A stretch of 13,526 nt of DNA from Gallionella sp. Lineage in GTDB: Bacteria > Pseudomonadota > Gammaproteobacteria > Burkholderiales > Gallionellaceae. The stretch is taken from NCBI GenBank assembly GCA_029850565.1, contig JARCRR010000208.1:1-13526 (forward strand), read 5' to 3'. Below, piece after piece: positions 6,875-13,526 of the stretch; positions within the stretch are counted from its first letter, which is position 1, and each line of letters opens with the position of its first letter. The notes under the pieces were generated by a model. The model saw only the letters and a program-made list of their open reading frames with translations. It did not search any database and was not told the DNA's origin. Made by a program: the position numbers and the translations under genes.

Positions 6875-9574
6875 ATGAACAACGTCCCGCGACAGCCTAT
6901 TTCAGACTTCGGACAATTGCTTCCGCATGTTCGACTGTGCAGCAATTATCTGGCTCGCATCTTGGATGCCGAGCCGGAATTGCAGACTTGGCTGCACGAA
7001 CACTATCAAACACCATGCGATGCGTCGTTCATACAGTTCTGGCTGGACAGCTTTCCTGTCAATGAAGAACAACAACTGTCGATTGCCGTGCGCAGCCTGC
7101 GTAAACGGGTGATGTTGCATCTCATCACCCGCGACTTGGGTGGTTTGTGCGACCTCTCGGAAGTGATGCGCGCAATGACTGCCCTAGCCGAACTGACCGT
7201 ACGCCGTGCCCACGCCTTCACCATGCAAAGTCTGGTTGCACAGTTCGGCCAACCCATAGGCGCGGAGAGCGGCAAGCCCCAAGAGCTATTGGTGATTGGC
7301 ATGGGCAAACTGGGCGGCGGTGAATTGAACGTCTCCTCTGATATCGACCTGATCTTCGCTTTTCCAGAAGATGGCGAGACCGATGGTGCGCGCACCTTAT
7401 CCAACAACGAGTTCTTCAGTCGCCTGGGACGCCGACTCATCGCGCTCATCAACGACCTCACCGCAGACGGATTCGTGTTCCGTGTCGATATGCGCTTACG
7501 CCCCTATGGCGACAGCGGCCCGCTGGCGATGAGTTTCGCCGCCTTAGAGGAGTATCTGGTCGCACAAGGCCGCGAATGGGAGCGTTATGCCTGGATCAAA
7601 GCACGTGTGATCTCGCCGCAGGAAAACCCGCACATCGTCGAACTGGAAAAGCTGGTACAGCCTTTCGTGTTTCGCAAATATCTGGATTTCGGCGCCTTCG
7701 ACTCCATGCGCAAATTGCATGCTCAGATCCGTGCGGAAGTGGCGCGCAAGGACAAGCACAACAACATCAAACTGGGCAGGGGCGGCATCCGCGAGATCGA
7801 GTTCATCGCCCAAGTGTTCCAACTGATCCGTGGCGGGCGGGATGCACGACTACGCATCCGCCCCACCCAAAGAGTCCTGCATCAGATCGGTCTGGACGGA
7901 GAACTGGATACTCAAGTTACCGAGCGGCTAAATCAGAGTTACATCTATCTGCGCAATCTGGAGCATCGACTTCAATACCTGAATGACCAGCAGACACAGG
8001 CGCTCCCCGAGGACGAGGCATCACAAGCCATCATCGCGACCGCGATGGGCTATGCCAGCTATGCAGAACTGCTCACAGAGCTCGACCCGCTACGCGAATT
8101 CGTTAGCGCCCAGTTCGAAGCTGTATTTGGAGACAAGCAGGAGAATAGCGAAACGCATGGCTGGCATGAAGGTAGCAATCAGGACGAATTGAGTACCATG
8201 CTTCACGGACTAGGCTACAGCGATGCGAGTTCACTGTCCGACACACTGCATCAATTCCGTACGGGTAGCCGCTATCGCCAACTGCCCGACATCAGTCGTC
8301 AACGTTTGGATGCTCTTGTGCCTAGATTCTTGACGTTGTGCGCAACCGAGGATAATCGCGATGACACCCTACGACGTGCGCTCACCTTGCTCGAAGCCAT
8401 CGCCCGCCGCGCCGCCTACCTCGCCTTCCTTGCGGAATATCCGAAAGCATTACCCAGACTGGTTCGCATGTTATCGGCCAGCGCATGGGCGGGTGACTAT
8501 CTGACGCAACACCCTATCCTGCTTGATGAGCTGCTGGACACGCGCGAACTGTATGACGCGCCAGACTGGCAGGCATTGGACGCACGACTGACCACCTTGC
8601 TCGACGAGCATCAGGGTGACACCGAACGTGAGATGGACGTGCTACGCCAATTCCAGCAAGCGCAAACTTTCCATCTGTTGGCGATGGACCTGCAAGGCAT
8701 CTTGCCGTTGGAAAAACTGAGCGATCATTTGAGCGATCTCGCCGACCTGATCCTGCGCCACACACTGCAACTGTGTTGGCGCGATGCACGCAAGAAACAT
8801 CAGGAACAGCCACAGTTTGCCATCATCGCCTATGGAAAACTGGGCGGCAAAGAACTCGGATATGCCTCCGATCTCGACCTTGTCTTCGTCTACGACGATC
8901 CTCATCCCGATGCAGGTCAGATCTATGGGCGCTTGGCACAACGCGTCAACACCTTGCTCTCAAGCCATACTGCGGCAGGACGACTTTATGAGGTCGATCT
9001 ACGTTTGCGCCCGAACGGGGAAAGCGGACTCTTGGTCAGCTCTATCGAAGCCTTCGACGATTATCAACGCAACCATGCTTGGGTGTGGGAGCATCAGGCA
9101 CTTACGCGCGCACGTTTCTGTGCGGGCGACGCGAACGTCGGTGCCAGCTTCGAGCGTATCCGCAATGAGATATTGCGCCTTCCGCGCGAAATCAGTGCGC
9201 TCAAATCATCCATCATCGAGATGCGCCAAAAGATGCATGACGGACATCCCAACAAGACCGACCTGTTCGATATCAAGCACGACAGCGGCGGCATGGTAGA
9301 CATTGAATTCATGGTGCAATTTCTGGTGCTAGCTTATGCTGCACAACACCCGCAGCTCACTGCCAATAGCGGCAATCTGGCCTTACTTGAAGTGGCCGTG
9401 AAATTGGGTTTGATCGGGAAGACGCTCAGTGATGCGACGCATGACCTATACCGCGAATTGCGCCGCACCCAGCATCAGATGCGCCTGAACAACCAGAACT
9501 CCTGCCGCATCGAGCCAGACAGGTTCGATACGTCTCCGGTGCTCAAGTTGTGGAAAGAACTGCTAGAGGAATGA
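6875..9574 (+). CDS. glnE: GlnE, bifunctional glutamine synthetase adenylyltransferase/adenylyl-removing enzyme
   Basis: This is an 899-residue protein; E. coli GlnE has about 946. It has two nucleotidyltransferase domains. The N-terminal one carries GMGKLGGGELNVSSDIDL at about residues 142-159 (D156 and D158) and is the de-adenylylating (AR) domain of the family. The C-terminal one carries YGKLGGKELGYASDLDL from residue 653 (D666 and D668) and is the adenylylating (AT) domain. Helical GlnE/PII-responsive regions lie between and after them. The enzyme tunes glutamine synthetase activity to nitrogen supply under PII control. A stop at 6860-6862 rules out a longer frame, so the ATG at 6875 is the start although no Shine-Dalgarno sequence is visible. 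It is divergent from yhdP, and its stop is 1 bp from the convergent cyclase stop. Confidence 0.97.
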   Translation: MNNVPRQPISDFGQLLPHVRLCSNYLARILDAEPELQTWLHEHYQTPCDASFIQFWLDSFPVNEEQQLSIAVRSLRKRVMLHLITRDLGGLCDLSEVMRAMTALAELTVRRAHAFTMQSLVAQFGQPIGAESGKPQELLVIGMGKLGGGELNVSSDIDLIFAFPEDGETDGARTLSNNEFFSRLGRRLIALINDLTADGFVFRVDMRLRPYGDSGPLAMSFAALEEYLVAQGREWERYAWIKARVISPQENPHIVELEKLVQPFVFRKYLDFGAFDSMRKLHAQIRAEVARKDKHNNIKLGRGGIREIEFIAQVFQLIRGGRDARLRIRPTQRVLHQIGLDGELDTQVTERLNQSYIYLRNLEHRLQYLNDQQTQALPEDEASQAIIATAMGYASYAELLTELDPLREFVSAQFEAVFGDKQENSETHGWHEGSNQDELSTMLHGLGYSDASSLSDTLHQFRTGSRYRQLPDISRQRLDALVPRFLTLCATEDNRDDTLRRALTLLEAIARRAAYLAFLAEYPKALPRLVRMLSASAWAGDYLTQHPILLDELLDTRELYDAPDWQALDARLTTLLDEHQGDTEREMDVLRQFQQAQTFHLLAMDLQGILPLEKLSDHLSDLADLILRHTLQLCWRDARKKHQEQPQFAIIAYGKLGGKELGYASDLDLVFVYDDPHPDAGQIYGRLAQRVNTLLSSHTAAGRLYEVDLRLRPNGESGLLVSSIEAFDDYQRNHAWVWEHQALTRARFCAGDANVGASFERIRNEILRLPREISALKSSIIEMRQKMHDGHPNKTDLFDIKHDSGGMVDIEFMVQFLVLAYAAQHPQLTANSGNLALLEVAVKLGLIGKTLSDATHDLYRELRRTQHQMRLNNQNSCRIEPDRFDTSPVLKLWKELLEE

Positions 9575-9575
9575 A

Positions 9576-10892
9576 CTAGGCTTGCGCGGGCGCACCGCCC
9601 TGTGCCGGTAACTGATACACGTTGTTCTTGCCCGAGATTCCCAGTGCATCCACTTTCCCGATGAGGCGATAAGCAGGCATCTCGCCTTTGCCCTTGATGT
9701 TAAGAACGGTAGGCGGCTCAAACAGGAAGTCATGTTTCAGGCGGTTGAATGTACGCTTGTCGGTCAAAATATGACCGGATTTTGCGTCATCTGTGAGTCG
9801 GCTCGCAATATTCACCGTATCGCCCCACAAGTCATAGATGAAACGTTTGGTACCGATCACGCCCGCCACGACCGGACCGATGGCGATTCCGATATGCACA
9901 CCGAGATTCCTCTTGGCTAATTGCGGATGCGTTTCCACAAAGGCGATCATCTCCAACGCCATGCAAGCCATGTCTGCCGCATAGTCTTGTCGTTCACGCG
10001 ACAATCCGCCTACCGCCATGTAGGCATCGCCTATGGTCTTGATCTTCTCCAAACCGTGTCTCTCCGAAATCTCATCGAAGCCTGAAAACACGGTATTCAA
10101 TAAGCTGACCATCTGCTCCGGTGACATCTGTTCAGTAAGTTGGGTGAAATTCACCAGATCGGCGAACATGACCGTCACATCCGCATAGCCATCGGCGATC
10201 AATCCTTCATTGCTCTTCAAACGCTCGGCGATGTTGGACGGTAGCACATTGAACAATACTCGCTCAGAACGCTTTTGCTCTTCCGCTAAAAGCTCATGTT
10301 GCTGATCCAACTGAACCTTGATCTTTTCAGTCTCGATCACAAAGTGGCGAACCAAGAAATACAAGATCGATGACATCGCAGCAAAATTAAGCGCGAAGAA
10401 CAGACCGATCGTATCCATCGGTATCCCCGCACTCCCACCGCTTCCCAATATGTAATCAAAAGCACCCGATAACACGGTCAACACCATATAGGCAAAGAAC
10501 CAGGGGACGGACTCGCGCCAGCTCGAGACCACCAGCGCCCCTATCGGTGCCAATAAAGCCCAAAGTGTCACGCCGCTGGAGGTCACCGAACTTCCCATGC
10601 TCCACTGCATGATGAAAGGGGTGAACAAGAACAAAGAAAGCTGAACGAAACGGAAGACAACGAAATTTCGAGTTTTCACATAGTGGATCAGCGAAGTGAC
10701 TGAAACAGCTTGATAGACCAAAGGCACGTTACTGGAGAAATGCACACCCATCGCCCAATAGATAGCAAGCCAGAACATGACAGCAAAAGTCATGAAAGCA
10801 GCCGCGAAGATGAGCAGACTCCTGCGCAACTTCTCTTCTTGCGATTCCATGATTTCCGGTTTGATCTCTTTCGAACTGATGTGTTGCACCAT
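9576..10892 (-). CDS. Membrane-bound class III adenylate cyclase
   Basis: This 438-residue protein has about six hydrophobic segments (roughly residues 26-49, 55-71, 78-96, 106-123, 129-148 and 160-183). A helical cyclase-transducer-like stretch follows (about 200-228, LFNVLPSNIAERLK), then one catalytic domain. Catalytic residues are all present: metal-binding D245 (MFADLVNF) and D289 (KTIGDAYMAVGG), ATP-selecting K285 and D354 (IYDLWGDTVN), and transition-state N361 and R365 (NIASR). Lys and Asp at the specificity sites point to ATP and cAMP, not GTP. The domain should work as a homodimer, as in the six-helix Rv1625c-type enzymes. The signal sensed by the membrane part is unknown. GGGAG upstream of the ATG at 10892 may serve as the ribosome binding site. 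The gene lies between glnE and ilvE in the opposite orientation, so it looks like an insertion into that block. Confidence 0.93.
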   Translation of the reverse strand: MVQHISSKEIKPEIMESQEEKLRRSLLIFAAAFMTFAVMFWLAIYWAMGVHFSSNVPLVYQAVSVTSLIHYVKTRNFVVFRFVQLSLFLFTPFIMQWSMGSSVTSSGVTLWALLAPIGALVVSSWRESVPWFFAYMVLTVLSGAFDYILGSGGSAGIPMDTIGLFFALNFAAMSSILYFLVRHFVIETEKIKVQLDQQHELLAEEQKRSERVLFNVLPSNIAERLKSNEGLIADGYADVTVMFADLVNFTQLTEQMSPEQMVSLLNTVFSGFDEISERHGLEKIKTIGDAYMAVGGLSRERQDYAADMACMALEMIAFVETHPQLAKRNLGVHIGIAIGPVVAGVIGTKRFIYDLWGDTVNIASRLTDDAKSGHILTDKRTFNRLKHDFLFEPPTVLNIKGKGEMPAYRLIGKVDALGISGKNNVYQLPAQGGAPAQA

Positions 10893-11011
10893 GTCGCTCC
10901 CGCCCCTCTACAACCGAGCGCGATAATTACATGAACCACCAATAAAGGAAATAGGCCGTGCGCATTAAACGGCAAGTGAGGCCCGTCAAGCGATTTTGAT
11001 ATGGCCGATAC

Positions 11012-11040
11012 TTCATAAAACCCTTGGAAACAGCTAGAAT
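11012..11040 (+). promoter_or_regulatory. Candidate sigma-70 promoter of ilvE
   Basis: TTCATA (11012-11017, 4/6 match to the -35 consensus) is followed after exactly 17 bp by TAGAAT (11035-11040, 5/6 match to the -10). A start near 11047 would leave a leader of about 35 nt before ilvE. Inferred by eye only. Confidence 0.45.
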
Positions 11041-11069
11041 CTCGCCCCTCGCAACACCACAAACAAACT

Positions 11070-11075
11070 AAGGAA
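11070..11075 (+). promoter_or_regulatory. Ribosome binding site of ilvE
   Basis: AAGGAA lies 6 nt before the ATG at 11082. This supports that start over the second ATG two codons later, although the second remains possible. Confidence 0.6.
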
Positions 11076-11081
11076 ATCACC

Positions 11082-12002
11082 ATGTCCATGTCCGACCGCG
11101 ACGGCTTCATCTGGTACGACGGCAAGCTCGTACCCTGGCGCGAAGCCACCACCCATGTGCTCACCCATACTTTGCATTACGGCATGGGCGTGTTCGAGGG
11201 GGTGCGGGCATACAAAACCACACAGGGAACCGCGATCTTCCGGCTGCAGGAGCATACCGATCGCCTGTTCAACTCGGCCTACATCTTCAAGATGAAGATG
11301 CCGTTCGACAAAGAGACGCTGATGGAAGCGCAGAAGGAAGTGGTGCGCTCTAACAAGCTGGAATCCTGCTACATCCGCCCCATCGTGTTCTACGGCTCGG
11401 AAGCAATGGGCATCGCCGCCACCGCCATCAGCGTGCATGTCGCCGTCGCGGCATGGCCGTGGGGAGCCTACCTGGGCGAAGAAGGCATGGCCAAGGGCAT
11501 CCGCGTGAAGACATCCAGCTTCACCCGCCATCACGTGAACATCAACATGTGCCGTTCCAAATCGGTGGGTACCTATACCAATTCCATCCTCGCGCATCAG
11601 GAAGTGGCGCATGACGGCTACGATGAAGCGCTACTGCTGGACGTGGACGGCTACGTTGCCGAAGGCGCGGGCGAAAACATCTTCATCGTAAAAAAGGGCA
11701 AGCTGTACACCCCCGACCTGACTTCCTGCCTTGAAGGCATCACGCGCGACTCAATCGTCACGCTGGCAAAGGACATGGGGCTGGAATTGATCGAAAAACG
11801 CATCACGCGCGACGAGGTATATTGCGCCGAAGAAGCGTTCTTCACCGGCACTGCCGCGGAAGTGACGCCGATCCGTGAGTTGGACAACCGCACCATTGGC
11901 AGCGGCAGTCGCGGCCCGGTCACCACCAGGTTACAAGCTGCGTTCTTCGACATCGTCAGCGGTAAGAATCCCAAATACGCTTCCTGGCTGGCACACGTAT
12001 AA
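11082..12002 (+). CDS. ilvE: Branched-chain amino acid aminotransferase
   Basis: This is a 306-residue fold-type IV PLP enzyme; E. coli IlvE has 309 residues. K160 (MCRSKSVGTYTNS) is the PLP lysine. E194 in EGAGENIF faces the PLP ring nitrogen. The blocks LHYGMGVFEGVRAY near the N-terminus and FTGTAAEVTPIRELDNRTIG near the C-terminus match the IlvE family rather than D-amino acid transaminase or PabC. It catalyses the last step of Leu, Ile and Val synthesis, and the reverse, with 2-oxoglutarate and glutamate. It has a good ribosome binding site and a plausible promoter in the 189-bp region shared with the divergent cyclase gene. Its codons look more GC-rich and regular than those of its neighbours, which would fit higher expression. 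The zinc-finger gene follows after 24 bp. Confidence 0.96.
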   Translation: MSMSDRDGFIWYDGKLVPWREATTHVLTHTLHYGMGVFEGVRAYKTTQGTAIFRLQEHTDRLFNSAYIFKMKMPFDKETLMEAQKEVVRSNKLESCYIRPIVFYGSEAMGIAATAISVHVAVAAWPWGAYLGEEGMAKGIRVKTSSFTRHHVNINMCRSKSVGTYTNSILAHQEVAHDGYDEALLLDVDGYVAEGAGENIFIVKKGKLYTPDLTSCLEGITRDSIVTLAKDMGLELIEKRITRDEVYCAEEAFFTGTAAEVTPIRELDNRTIGSGSRGPVTTRLQAAFFDIVSGKNPKYASWLAHV

Positions 12003-12012
12003 CGATACAAAC

Positions 12013-12018
12013 AAGGGG
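12013..12018 (+). promoter_or_regulatory. Ribosome binding site of the zinc-finger gene
   Basis: AAGGGG stands 8 nt before the ATG at 12027. It supports that start and shows that the short frame is translated independently after ilvE. Confidence 0.55.
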
Positions 12019-12026
12019 AACAGAGC

Positions 12027-12227
12027 ATGTCCAACGAAAACATCACACAACGTTATGTAGAGGTCACCGCAGAGGCACTTCCCCTGTTCTGTCCGACTCC
12101 GGCGGTCAGCCTGTGGAGCAGTCATCCGCGCGTCGCCATTCCGGTGGCAAAGTTAGGCGAGGCTGTTTGTCCTTATTGTGGGACACACTACAAGTTCAAA
12201 GGTGAGCGTCCCCACGGGCATCACTGA
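12027..12227 (+). CDS. CHCC-type zinc-finger protein (NDUFS6-like)
   Basis: This small 66-residue protein has the zf-CHCC pattern: C22 (LFCPTP), H33 (SHPRV), and C48 and C51 (CPYCG), which together would hold one zinc. The HPRV and CPYCG blocks are the hallmark of the family, which includes the mitochondrial complex I accessory subunit NDUFS6. The role of the free-standing bacterial proteins is not established, and a link to complex I here would be speculation because no nuo gene is in view. The tail is His-rich (RPHGHH) and could add metal affinity. It lies 24 bp after ilvE and 38 bp before waaF, so it is probably in the same transcript. That placement recurs, as I recall, in betaproteobacteria. 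Confidence 0.9.
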   Translation: MSNENITQRYVEVTAEALPLFCPTPAVSLWSSHPRVAIPVAKLGEAVCPYCGTHYKFKGERPHGHH

Positions 12228-12242
12228 GTACTCGTCGTACTC
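12226..12242 (+). repeat. Small hairpin between zinc-finger gene and waaF
   Basis: GAGTAC and GTACTC form perfect 6-bp arms around a TCGTC loop, starting within the TGA stop of the zinc-finger gene. The sequence also contains a tandem TACTCGTC motif (12229-12236 and 12238-12245). No T-run follows, so it is unlikely to be an intrinsic terminator. It may be a processing or translation-affecting hairpin ahead of waaF. Confidence 0.35.
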
Positions 12243-12265
12243 GTCTCGCATAGTCTGAATCCCTA

Positions 12266-13282
12266 GTGAAAAAGATACTCATCATCGCTCCCAGCTGGGT
12301 GGGCGATTGTGTGTTAATGCAGCCTATGCTGCATCGCCTCACACAACGCCACCCAGAAGTGCAATTGGATGTACTCGCGCCATCCTGGACCGAGAAGCTG
12401 TTGCGCCAACTGCCCGAAGTAAACGAAGTCATTGACAATCCCTTCGCTCATGGCGCTTTCCGTTTCACTGAGCGACGCGATCTGGGCAAACGATTGCGGG
12501 CGGCAAACTACGACCAGGCCATCGTGTTACCCAACTCGTGGAAGTCCGCACTCATTCCCTACTTCGCTGACATCCCGCTACGTACAGGCTTCGTTGGAGA
12601 GATGCGCTACGGCCTACTCAACGATGCACGCAAACTCGACAAGAAGAAGCTGCCGCTGATGGTTGAGCGTTTCTCACAGTTAGCCGAAGAAAAACACAAA
12701 GACATATCCAGACCTGTCCCCACCCCGCACCTGCAAGTGAACGACGCTCGACGAGCGCAAGCTTTGGAGAAGTTCAAACTCGATTCACATCAACCTATTG
12801 CCGTATTCTGCCCCGGCGCCGAATACGGTCCGGCAAAGCGCTGGCCGTTGCAGTACTACGCCGAACTTGCGCAGAAGCTGCGCGCACAAGGCTATGTCGT
12901 GTGGCTGATCGGCTCACCCAAAGACAAGGAAGTCGCCGACAAGATCGTTGCACTGGGTAATCCGCAGGCCGTGAATCTTTGCGGAACGACCGATCTGGAT
13001 GAAGCTATCGCACTCATCTCCTGCGCCGATCTGGTGATCAGCAACGACTCCGGTCTGATGCATATCGCCGCCGCACTGGACAGGCAGATGTTGGCGATAT
13101 TCGGATCAAGCAGCCCGCAATTCACTCCGCCACTGTCGAGCAAAGCGCAAGTGTTGAAACTAGACCTGCCTTGCAGCCCCTGCTTTAAGCGAGTTTGCCC
13201 GTTGGGACATTTCAACTGCATGATGCAATTGACCCCGCAGGAAGTCGGCAGACACATTCCGATCCGTCAGGTACCGTCTTAA
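12266..13282 (+). CDS. waaF: ADP-heptose:LPS heptosyltransferase II
   Basis: This 338-residue GT9 glycosyltransferase has two Rossmann domains. It shows strong family blocks: IIAPSWVGD at the N-terminus, VLPNSWKSALIP near residue 90, TGFVGEMRYGLLND near 110, FCPGAEYGPAKRWP near 181-194, and NDSGLMHIAAAL near 260-271. These match E. coli WaaF closely and separate it from WaaC. It adds the second heptose to the inner core of lipopolysaccharide at the cytoplasmic face of the inner membrane. The start is GTG at 12266, giving MKKILIIAPSWVGD, the expected N-terminus; no clear Shine-Dalgarno sequence precedes it. A cysteine cluster (C303, C306, C311, C318), absent from E. coli WaaF as I recall it, sits near the C-terminus. 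The stop is 10 bp from the convergent receiver gene. Confidence 0.95.
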   Translation: MKKILIIAPSWVGDCVLMQPMLHRLTQRHPEVQLDVLAPSWTEKLLRQLPEVNEVIDNPFAHGAFRFTERRDLGKRLRAANYDQAIVLPNSWKSALIPYFADIPLRTGFVGEMRYGLLNDARKLDKKKLPLMVERFSQLAEEKHKDISRPVPTPHLQVNDARRAQALEKFKLDSHQPIAVFCPGAEYGPAKRWPLQYYAELAQKLRAQGYVVWLIGSPKDKEVADKIVALGNPQAVNLCGTTDLDEAIALISCADLVISNDSGLMHIAAALDRQMLAIFGSSSPQFTPPLSSKAQVLKLDLPCSPCFKRVCPLGHFNCMMQLTPQEVGRHIPIRQVPS

Positions 13283-13292
13283 CTTCTACAAC

Positions 13293-13526
13293 TTAGGATA
13301 CGACGGACTGTTTGAGCGACTTTCCAATCCCGGTTTCGTCCAACCACCCTAGATTGATCAACTCAATTAGCATTTGACTGAATTCCGGCAGGCTTTCCGG
13401 CTTCTTTACAAAGCTGTTAGCACCAACCTGATAGCTGAGCACCACGTCTGAAGGTTCATGGACCTCCGAATAAACCACGATGGGAACATTTTGCAGACGC
13501 TCGTCCATTCTAAGCGTTCGCAACAC
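13293..13526 (-). CDS. Response regulator receiver protein, C-terminal part (cut by right edge)
   Basis: About 77 residues are visible and the frame runs off the window, so the GTG at the edge is probably an internal Val. The visible half shows receiver-fold features: strand beta-4 with VPIVVYSE, where the Ser is in the conserved Thr/Ser switch position, helix alpha-4, and beta-5 with GANSFVKKP including the conserved Lys before Pro. The ending LINLGWLDETG recalls single-domain Rcp1-like regulators, which end soon after a Trp near the C-terminus. No output domain follows, so it is a CheY- or Rcp1-like protein or the terminal receiver of a larger one. The phosphorylated Asp lies outside the window. 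The partner kinase is unknown. Confidence 0.85.
   Translation of the reverse strand: MLRTLRMDERLQNVPIVVYSEVHEPSDVVLSYQVGANSFVKKPESLPEFSQMLIELINLGWLDETGIGKSLKQSVVS

Noticed and set aside
6844..7065. 73-codon frame beginning in the glnE leader
   Set aside because: Most of it overlaps glnE out of phase and the product has no recognisable features. Only its start region is kept as a possible regulatory oddity.
10955..10973. Inverted repeat GCCGT...ACGGC in the cyclase-ilvE spacer
   Set aside because: There are only 5-bp arms with a 9-nt loop and no T-run, and such matches are common by chance.
11034..11612. 192-codon minus-strand frame opposite ilvE
   Set aside because: Its composition is very rich in His, Gly and Ala with no family motif, and it lies entirely against a well-supported ilvE. 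It is a by-product of ilvE codon bias.
12226..12245. Intrinsic terminator after the zinc-finger gene
   Set aside because: The 6-bp stem has no downstream T-run, and waaF starts just 24 bp after it, so transcription probably continues.
1..13526. Mobile element, CRISPR array, tRNA or rRNA
   Set aside because: I found no transposase or integrase, no regularly spaced repeats, and no RNA gene sequence, and the window is almost fully covered by recognised genes.

Overview
The window looks like ordinary chromosomal DNA of a betaproteobacterium, most likely a Nitrosomonadales or Gallionellaceae-type freshwater organism. The basis is the block glnE - (cyclase) - ilvE - CHCC zinc-finger gene - waaF and the linked block yhdP - nitrilase-family amidase - tldD. 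As I recall them, both orders are typical of that class. The moderate GC content and dense packing also fit. The lineage is an inference from gene order and protein style, not from a database match.

Layout, left to right. (1) Positions 2-594, plus strand: two adjacent genes for small single-domain hemerythrins. The first is cut by the left edge. The second is complete but has Gln where the family normally has one of its iron-binding His residues. (2) Positions 601-6767, minus strand: an operon-like run transcribed leftward, yhdP (AsmA-like envelope protein), a Nit1-type carbon-nitrogen hydrolase, and tldD (zinc metallopeptidase subunit). The last two overlap by ATGA. (3) Positions 6768-6874: a 107-bp divergent intergenic region with a nearly symmetric -10 sequence and a dyad; it separates yhdP from glnE. 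(4) Positions 6875-9574, plus strand: glnE, the two-headed adenylyltransferase of glutamine synthetase. (5) Positions 9576-10892, minus strand: a membrane-bound class IIIa adenylate cyclase with a full catalytic set, sitting tail-to-tail with glnE at 1 bp. (6) Positions 10893-11081: a divergent regulatory region with a plausible sigma-70 promoter for ilvE. (7) Positions 11082-13282, plus strand: ilvE, a 66-residue CHCC zinc-finger protein and waaF. (8) Positions 13293-13526, minus strand: the C-terminal part of a CheY/Rcp1-like receiver protein running off the right edge.

Functionally the window mixes envelope biogenesis (YhdP, WaaF), nitrogen and amino-acid metabolism (GlnE, IlvE), proteolysis and metabolite repair (TldD, Nit), and sensing or signalling (hemerythrins, cyclase, response regulator). 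No mobile element, CRISPR array, tRNA or rRNA was seen, and no stretch over 300 bases lacks a gene. I do not see a convincing undescribed system. The most worthwhile leads are the ligand-variant tandem hemerythrin, the adenylate cyclase placed inside an otherwise housekeeping block, the possible bidirectional yhdP/glnE promoter, and three convergent gene pairs with almost no spacing.
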